From assembly GCA_916613615.1 (NCBI GenBank), contig OU744726.1:59660987-59724986 (forward strand): a stretch of 64,000 bases of DNA, written 5' to 3'. The stretch comes from Steromphala cineraria (Eukaryota; Mollusca; Gastropoda; Trochida; Trochidae). Positions 57,661 to 64,000 of the stretch are shown here, one piece after another (position 1 is the stretch's first letter; every line of letters begins with the position of its first letter). The notes under the pieces were generated by a model. That model had not been told where the DNA came from and searched no databases. It was given only the letters and a program-made list of their open reading frames with translations. Position numbers and translations under genes: made by a program.

Positions 57661-59367
57661 AATGATAGCTGAAGTTACACACAAGTTCACACAATCAATA
57701 TCCTCCTTGAATGAGCACCGTGTAAAATGTGTTGGTTTGCTAACACTAGAGTGTAGTGCACCCTAACGAGAACATGTGTAACTATGTGTGGGGATATTCA
57801 GATTAATCAGGAATATAGCCTAACACTACCCAAACAACAAATCAATAAAGTCTGGACCACAAATATACAATCAAAATCCAAACCAGTATAAATCCTCAAT
57901 GACCTACATAAATATTCGACAAGGCCAAATGGAAAACTATCAAACACCAAACACTAGAGTATATACACTAGAAATATATGCAATATCGCTACCAAGTAAA
58001 CAAACACAAAATGTAAACAAAGGAAGCGGATGTCACCCGATGTATGTTGAAGATACAAAGATGGCAAGCATATATCAAAAAGTGGATAGAAAAGCAAAAC
58101 TATTACCAATGACGAAGACAATGAAAATGTCAATAGTAATATTAAAGAAAGGCAACAAAGAACCTATCAAGTTTATTGAAGAAACACGAAAGTGAAATAC
58201 CGGAAGCAATATATACCGGAAATGACACCTTACCGGATGTTTACAAATTACATGTGTAAAACGGAAGTGTAAGTCCGAAATGTAAACACGCGAGAAGATA
58301 TTACAAGTCGGAGAAAAGTTGCACTAAATTATTATTAGAAACGCGAGTGGAAACACGGGCGCGATTCAAACAACGCGAGAAGTGAATTAGTTTAGTAAAG
58401 GTGAATGTGAAACATATCCGCACACACTCTCATTCACTCAATGTAATGATTGTAAAAAAAATAGTGAATAAAACTGTCACACAATTTAAATAGAAACTAT
58501 TAAATGAGAAACTGACACAAGCCCTAAGAGACAATTAAGTAGAAGACATAAATTGTACCATGTCTTATTGTCTCTGAAATATAAATAAATGTATACAGAT
58601 TATACTATTTATAGGCCTCCTAAATAATAATAACTATCTATGTCTCTGCAGAGATAATGCTATATTCTTACGCACCCATAGTAAACAATCAGTATGTCTA
58701 CTATGCAGAATTATAAGAATATATCAAAAGCATATACCGGTATCGTGCACGTGAGAGTAAAGATATTTCACATGAGCATGACAAATATCACATGAAATAT
58801 ACCATCAAAACATGTTTCATGTACAAAGCAAAATATCAAAACATGTTACATGAACAAAGCATAAATATCAATCAGCAAAATGTCAACAAAGATCACAATG
58901 ATCACAATGATAGTAGTACTGAAAGATTCAAAAATATAAATCATGCGAGTCTGAAAAGTCTCATTATCACAATTGTCTCACTTGTTTCATCAGAGTCAAT
59001 CCGTGCATATCGTGAATATCAAACACGAGAATCCATGAAGTCATACCGTAGAAGCTCTGATATAAGTCACGATTATTATCAAAAGGCATGTCCATAAGAA
59101 TATCACAGTTATCACATTATTGTCACTTCACATACAAATCACAGCATCTATATTAATGCTTTAAATATGGGCGAATGTCAATCATGGTATACTTATAGAT
59201 GAACTTGATGTAGTGGTGATTGACGGTGACGGTGATGGTGACGTTGATATCGTGGATGAGATAATGATCACATAGATGATGACATCGATGACGGAGAAGA
59301 CATCGAAGAAGCAGATATATTGTGATGAATTATCAGATGAGTTGTTGTTGTTGTGGCTCAACCCTCA
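57661..59367 (-). other. Long untranslated leader of the gypsy element
   Basis: About 1.7 kb separates the primer site from the gag ATG, unusually long. I see no conserved domain in any frame. Plus-strand frames (57899-58195, 58792-59097) are Lys/Ser/Asn-rich and unconvincing. A GA/GAT-rich stretch lies at 59210-59315. Confidence 0.6.
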
Positions 59368-59385
59368 GTCCCTGTTCGGGCGCCA
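59368..59385 (-). other. Primer binding site, tRNA-Lys
   Basis: On the minus strand, three bases inside the 5' LTR, an 18-nt TGGCGCCCGAACAGGGAC matches the complement of the 3' end of tRNA-Lys, the primer type used by lentiviruses among others. Confidence 0.9.
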
Positions 59386-59388
59386 TTT

Positions 59389-59694
59389 TGTCGCGGGTCC
59401 TGGCCGCTGAGAAATCGGACTGAGGCGGTGTAGTTTAAAAATGGTTTATTCTGTAAAAACATAAAAGAGACATCAATAAAAGATGATGTGTGGCCGAGGG
59501 GTATGACAACTCACCTCGGCCATGGCGTGACATGAAGTGGCGAATTTGAAAATGCCTACGTCACGGAACAGGTACTGCACGAGATACTAATAGTGTTACG
59601 ACCATAGTAAGAGTGTGAAAAGAAGAGAGCTCGTAACAAAGCAAAGAGAAATGAAGCAATATACGAAATGTATCATGAAATACATCCGGCGACA
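59389..59694 (-). repeat. 5' LTR of the gypsy element
   Basis: 306 bp, identical by eye to the 3' LTR, TGTCGC...GCGACA ends, AATAAA at 59450-59445 on the minus strand. The promoter position inside it is not obvious; no strong TATA box is seen. Confidence 0.95.
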
Positions 59695-59996
59695 TTAATG
59701 TTAAATATATTACTTTGAAAGTGTCAAAAATCTCATTACACAAGTCAATCATCCATAGTCAGAGGACAAAGTATGAAGATTCACCTAAAATCCTTTGGCC
59801 GCCATTTTTGTGTGAACACCTTTAATTGATTTTGTGAAAGAAAAAGGAATCTCATGGCTAAACTCTACATTATATATTTGATTTATTACTGCTTCATTTA
59901 GTTTAAAGACAATGTCTTTCAATTGGAACCATTAATTTTCATTTTCCTGACATCACCTTATATTCCCCCTAAAAACGTGCTACTGCCCCTGTTTAA

Positions 59997-61992
59997 GCAA
60001 GATATTCAGTTTTGCTGAATACATATACACCGTAAAGGAATAATAAAAATTAAACGCACCTTTCAATGGAAACGGTTGTTTGGGCAAGTTTTTTCATTAT
60101 TAAAAACATATATGCACGCATATTCCATCTGAAAGACGTTGTGAAGTGCCACACTGCCATTCCATTAGTCAAATTGAACTAGGAAATCTTTCACACCTTC
60201 AAGTATTTCAAGCATCAACAATTAAACTGAACTTTTCAATGTCATCTGCATGAAAACTGCCCTTGCGACTTGTAAAATCAAATTTCTGTTGATGTGAATA
60301 TTTGTTATTATTTGTTCATGACATAAAATTGTACTACATAAAGTTTTTTTCATGTGACAAGTAACTCTGTGTTGGATGTAAGAAGAAATTCCTTTGGTCA
60401 TGAAAGTGTTATCTTATCTTACTTTATATATTTATGGAGTAGACCTTTCTTTGTTTACCATTTGACCGAAATCTTTGAAACAAAATAACTCATGACTTGT
60501 TTTCATTGGTGTTATTTACTTTTTTTGTCCCGTTCAAAGCAGTTGTAATAGGATTGGCGATTACATAGCCCAGATTTCGAAATAATCCGCTTCAAGTCTG
60601 CACACGTCCACCTAAACTGTAATTAGTCGTTAGGAAGGAACTGTAAGGCAAAACTTCCCAAGATGGCAGCTTTCGTTGAGCTTCTTCAAACTTTCGGAAA
60701 ATTTTAGTTTGGTAAGATTGTTTGGCTATATTTATGATAGTCTTGATTATGTTCAGACATGCGTGAAATGAATTCGATTATAATTGGAGGTGAAAATATG
60801 ATATGATATGTGTTATTGTTTGGAAATGCACTCATCGAAATTATGATGAGGTGACGTTTGACTTCACTTCTTCGCCACTCGCTGTATCCTACCTACATCT
60901 AAAGGTATTTTAACAGAAATATGCTCTTTATTCCATAATTATGTTGCTTTTCTTAGAATTTGTTATAAAACTCTGCAATATGTACATCTGTATATTGGAT
61001 TTGGTGATGAAATTATCTGTCATCCACCAATCCCATCCTGAAGCATCATTCCATCCTGTCTTGGAATGTTGCCATCTTTCTCTGTTTAGCTCAGCATGTG
61101 GCATGCTCCAGAGTTCAGTTTCGAGAACATCAAATCCATTTGGTCAAAATTGGCCTTGACATTCTATTGCGGATAGATTGATTTAAGGACTTTGTTATTG
61201 CATTGAATGTGAATTAAGAGATACATGTCAACAAGTTAGCTTTACAGTTAGACTTATATTCAGTCACTGAAAATTATAATTCTAAAAAAAAACTTATTTT
61301 AATAAATATAAGAAAGGAGCTTCCGAGAATTGGAGATCTAGACTTACTTTTATAGAGGTTCTGTTAGGTCAAAATAATATTAACTAATAACTATACTATA
61401 GTCTGAGTGTAAGACTACAAATGGGTGTCCAGTTATTATTTGGATACATTTTACAAATTCTTAATTAGGTTTTAATTCATTATCATTCTTAAAGATTTTT
61501 TGTTAATTCGTATCTTCTATTCACATTTTTCTTCAATATCATATGAATACATAAATACGGTTTTATAATTAATAAAAAAGATTCAAATGCTATATATACT
61601 AACTGCTAAGAATATTAAGGGGCGAACCTTTCGATAATAGAAGCTGAATGAAATAGTATTCAACTATTTAAAAAATTTACTTTGATAATTCATAATCTGC
61701 AAAATTAACATTTTGTATCAAACATTTGAATTTGTTGAACTGGCCGTAAAAACAGGTTTCTTCTTGTTACAAATGTAGTTGAGGGGCTAGATGTACGGTA
61801 GAGGCAGTTGCAGGCAAACTATATATACATATATATTAAAAAGGATATTTGACATGCTATTTCTTCCAAACTGAGTGAATGAATAAATGTGTTAAACTTT
61901 ATTTCTGAATAGGCCACTGGTCAATTATACATTCCATATTGAAGCATGATGATAAAGAAGCGCCATTACATGAAATTGAAAAATATTCAATA
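59997..61992. other. No gene assigned; possible first exon near 60.66 kb
   Basis: AT-rich. At 60660-60672 AAGATGGCAGC resembles a YY1 site. It contains an ATG opening a 14-codon frame that ends before a GTAAGA donor-like site (about 60712), so it might be a non-coding first exon. Nothing downstream supports a gene. Confidence 0.3.
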
Positions 61993-62211
61993 CAGGGTAC
62001 GAAATTAGCACTAGCCCGGTAGCCCATGGCTAGTGAAAAAGATGCTGGGCTTGTAAAGAGCAATCATCGGTAGTCCGAAGGACTAAATCGTTTTTAAGAA
62101 AATAGGATTATATGTATGTATTTGGCTAGTCAGAATATCTTTGGGCTAGTGCTCACAGGAATGCACTAGTCCGAATGGCTAGTTCCCTAATAGGACTTAT
62201 TTCGACCCCTG
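61993..62211. repeat. Imperfect inverted-repeat element
   Basis: CAGGGTACGAAATTAGCACT at the left and the mirror of AGGACTTATTTCGACCCCTG at the right, with repeated GGGCTAGT / ACTAGCC phrases inside. Probably a decayed MITE related to 40628-40779. Confidence 0.5.
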
Positions 62212-62567
62212 CAATATAAAATGATGGGATAACAAATTCTATAAAATCTTAATCAAGTGAGGTCCTTAAAAATTATTTCGTTTCTTCATTCCTAAAAATA
62301 CATATTTGGGTAAACATCTAACAAAATCCTCATTAATAGAAGTTAACAGCTGAATGTATTTTACATATGAAGGGTGTTCTACATAATTTGCTGGCAGAAT
62401 GGATTTCCTCAAACTGTGATTAAGAGTACAGGTAATACAGAAGTCACAGGAGTGGTTTTACCGTTAGAAAACATTCATTAGTATCACAAACTGGAACTTT
62501 ATACTAACCTTTAAGCTTCTTTCTCATTTTAATCATATTTGTCAATAATAACTGGTCCAGTGTATCA
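62212..62567. other. No gene seen
   Basis: AT-rich spacer. Confidence 0.45.
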
Positions 62568-62830
62568 TGGGGGCGGGATAGCGGTGGTTAGCGCGTTAGG
62601 CATGGGATCAGGAGGTTTGTCGTTCGAATCCCGCCAGGGGCTCGCCAACTTGTCAGCAGTAGAGAACTGTTTTGCACGCAGTCAGGTTTGGGTGCAATGC
62701 TACACTGAATTTCAGCGCAGTACCACCCATGGTTCACTAGTGTCAGCCGACTTGCAGGTTTCACCGCAATGCATAACCACAATTGTGTTGCTGACTTTCT
62801 CCCTGCAATAATTCTAGCAGCCATGATATA
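62568..62830 (+). mobile_element. tRNA-derived SINE
   Basis: The head resembles a tRNA gene: a box-A-like GATAGCGGTGGTTAGCGCG and a box-B-like GTTCGAATCCC, the pol III internal promoter. The body continues for about 190 bp to CTCCCTGCAATAATTCTAGC, and its 3' half is found inverted at 5597-5700. The two overlapping open frames here are by-products. Confidence 0.75.
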
Positions 62831-63129
62831 AGTGAATTACTCTTTAGAGCAGCGATTACATTAAAAAGCAGAAAGTATTGTTGTATGTTACATGTATATT
62901 GTTTTGTCGATAGCATTTAGTATGTAATGTGATGAACTATATTTAAAAAATGGGTTATATTTTGTCACTGTTGTCTTAACATCATTGTTTTTTAGTCATT
63001 TCTTAGCTATGAATTTTAGAAAGGAAAGTATTTATCTGTTAACAATAAGAATTCTCAAATACCATTTTATAGATTATTTTATAGATATCTTTGTTATTCG
63101 GATGTCAGAAATCTAGACCAGTGGTCAAC

Positions 63130-64000
63130 AGTCCTACTGTGATGTGGTATTTTGAGGAAGTTGCTTCAATTATCTAATCAGGTAATTGTCATTCACACAC
63201 ACAGAGAGATCCTGTAGGTTTTGGTTGTACAGACGTCTGCCCCTGCAGTTTTGTGGTATTTGGAGGAAATAATCTTTAGCAATACCAGTCCATGTGATAG
63301 TTTATATCTTGATCAAGTCAATATTAGAGTTGTTGTCAATTAACTAATCAGGTAATCGTCATTCACACACACAGAGAGATCCTGTAGGTTTTGGTTGTAC
63401 AGACGTCTGCCCCTGCAGTGTTGTGGTATTTGGAGGAAATAATCTTTGAAAGCGAGGTAGAACCATATAGGCAAGCAATGCCAGTTCATTTGATAGTTTG
63501 TCTTGATCAAGTCAATATTTTAGTTGTTGTCAATTAACTAATCAGGTAATCGTCATTCACACACACAGAGAGATCCTGTAGGTTTTGGTTGTACAGACGT
63601 CTGCTCATGCAGTGTTGTGGTATTTGGAGGAAATAATCTTTGAAAGCGAGGTAGAACCATATAGGCGAGCAATACCAGTCCATTTGATAACTTCTTTGAT
63701 TTGATAGTTTATATTTTGGTCAAGATAATATTAGAATTACTAATAAGGTATCGTCATCAGTGTTGTTCCTAGAGGGGGTCCTGGGGACATTTGCTTACCC
63801 TTTTGGCTTGGTGTCCCTTAAAATTTGGAGAAGTAGGATACTTTTACCATTGCAAGAGGTCCCATCCACTCAGAAAAGGCCAAAATGACCACCTAGGAAC
63901 AACACTGGTCATTCACACACACAGATCCTGTAGGTTTTGGTTGTACAGACTTCTACCCCTGCAGTGTTGTGGTATTTGGAGGAAATAACCTGTTAAAGTG
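63130..64000 (+). repeat. 170-200-bp tandem repeat, four or more copies
   Basis: GGTAATCGTCATTCACACAC followed by AGATCCTGTAGGTTTTGGTT and GTTGTGGTATTTGGAGGAAA recurs at about 63181, 63351, 63545 and 63747. Copies differ by small insertions. The fourth is interrupted by a MITE. The array runs off the window end. Confidence 0.88.
63758..63907 (+). mobile_element. 150-bp MITE with GTCAT target duplication
   Basis: CAGTGTTGTTCCTAGAGG and CACCTAGGAACAACACTG form the ends. GTCAT flanks both sides (63753-63757 and 63908-63912). The uninterrupted neighbouring repeats read ATCGTCATTCAC, giving the empty site directly. Confidence 0.9.

Larger units (their letters stand above)
51790..59694 (-). mobile_element. 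Complete Ty3/gypsy LTR retrotransposon, 7.9 kb
   Basis: The element reads on the minus strand: 5' LTR (59694-59389), primer site, long leader, gag, pol with protease-RT-RNase H-integrase order (Ty3/gypsy order), polypurine tract and 3' LTR (52095-51790). Target duplication TTAA lies at 51786-51789 and 59695-59698. The LTRs appear identical over 306 bp and both main frames are free of stops, so insertion was very recent. There is no envelope frame between pol and the 3' LTR. No chromodomain is recognised at the integrase C-terminus. Confidence 0.97.
51721..59996. mobile_element. TTAA-type MITE, copy 3, split by the LTR retrotransposon
   Basis: Left part 51721-51789 starts TTAAAGGGGCAGTAGCACGT. 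Right part 59699-59996 ends ACGTGCTACTGCCCCTGTTTAA. Joined they make about 367 bp, the same as copies at 17729 (368) and 41132 (364). The break falls at GTTAATG, which is uninterrupted in copy 1 (about 17793), so the uninserted state is known from the same window. Confidence 0.9.

Noticed and set aside
57899..59097. Antisense genes in the retrotransposon leader
   Set aside because: Short, Lys/Asn/Ser-rich frames in AT-rich sequence, without recognisable domains.
62568..62645. A functional tRNA gene
   Set aside because: Box A and B are present, but the acceptor and anticodon stems do not form cleanly and a 190-bp body follows that recurs elsewhere. A SINE fits better.
62539..62824. Proteins of 90 and 78 codons
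   Set aside because: Both overlap the SINE on opposite strands and translate its tRNA-like head.

Overview
The window is eukaryotic and almost certainly from a marine invertebrate. It is AT-rich, one gene has GT-AG introns, and most of the sequence is transposon or tandem repeat. The non-LTR tails, the TTAA-flanked MITEs and the Ty3/gypsy element resemble those of molluscs and other lophotrochozoans. That placement is inference; nothing here fixes the species.

Layout. 0-20 kb is a repeat graveyard with no convincing host gene. It holds a 178-bp tandem repeat split by a 2-kb insertion carrying a LINE 3' end, a decayed LINE endonuclease fragment, a SINE fragment, a 98-bp tandem repeat made of palindromes, a simple-sequence tract, a pair of 197-bp direct repeats and a TTAA-type MITE. 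About 20.86-36.36 kb is one continuous satellite array, roughly 110 copies of an alternating two-part unit of about 142 bp. Higher-order blocks of about 2.45 kb and 0.72 kb lie inside it. 36.6-44 kb is intergenic DNA with several foldback or inverted-repeat elements and another TTAA MITE.

44.07-50.27 kb (minus strand) is the one host gene I can assemble with confidence: a ubiquitin-specific protease of about 784 residues in four phase-consistent exons, with hydrophobic N-terminal segments that should anchor it in a membrane. Its introns contain MITEs and a LINE tail, and a YY1/ETS-type promoter lies just upstream.

51.79-59.69 kb (minus strand) is a complete Ty3/gypsy-type LTR retrotransposon. 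It has two identical 306-bp LTRs, a tRNA-Lys primer site, a polypurine tract, gag, and a long pol (protease-RT-RNase H-integrase). A UUUAAAC slippery site followed by a predicted stem explains how pol is made in the -1 frame. It sits with a TTAA duplication inside an older TTAA MITE. It looks very recent, yet one zinc-binding cysteine of integrase has become glycine. 60-64 kb is repeat-rich non-coding DNA with a tRNA-derived SINE and a tandem repeat interrupted by a MITE.

The most noteworthy items are the satellite with its nested higher-order structure, the retroelement's frameshift signal and altered integrase finger, and the series of nested insertions whose empty sites can be read from neighbouring copies in the same window.
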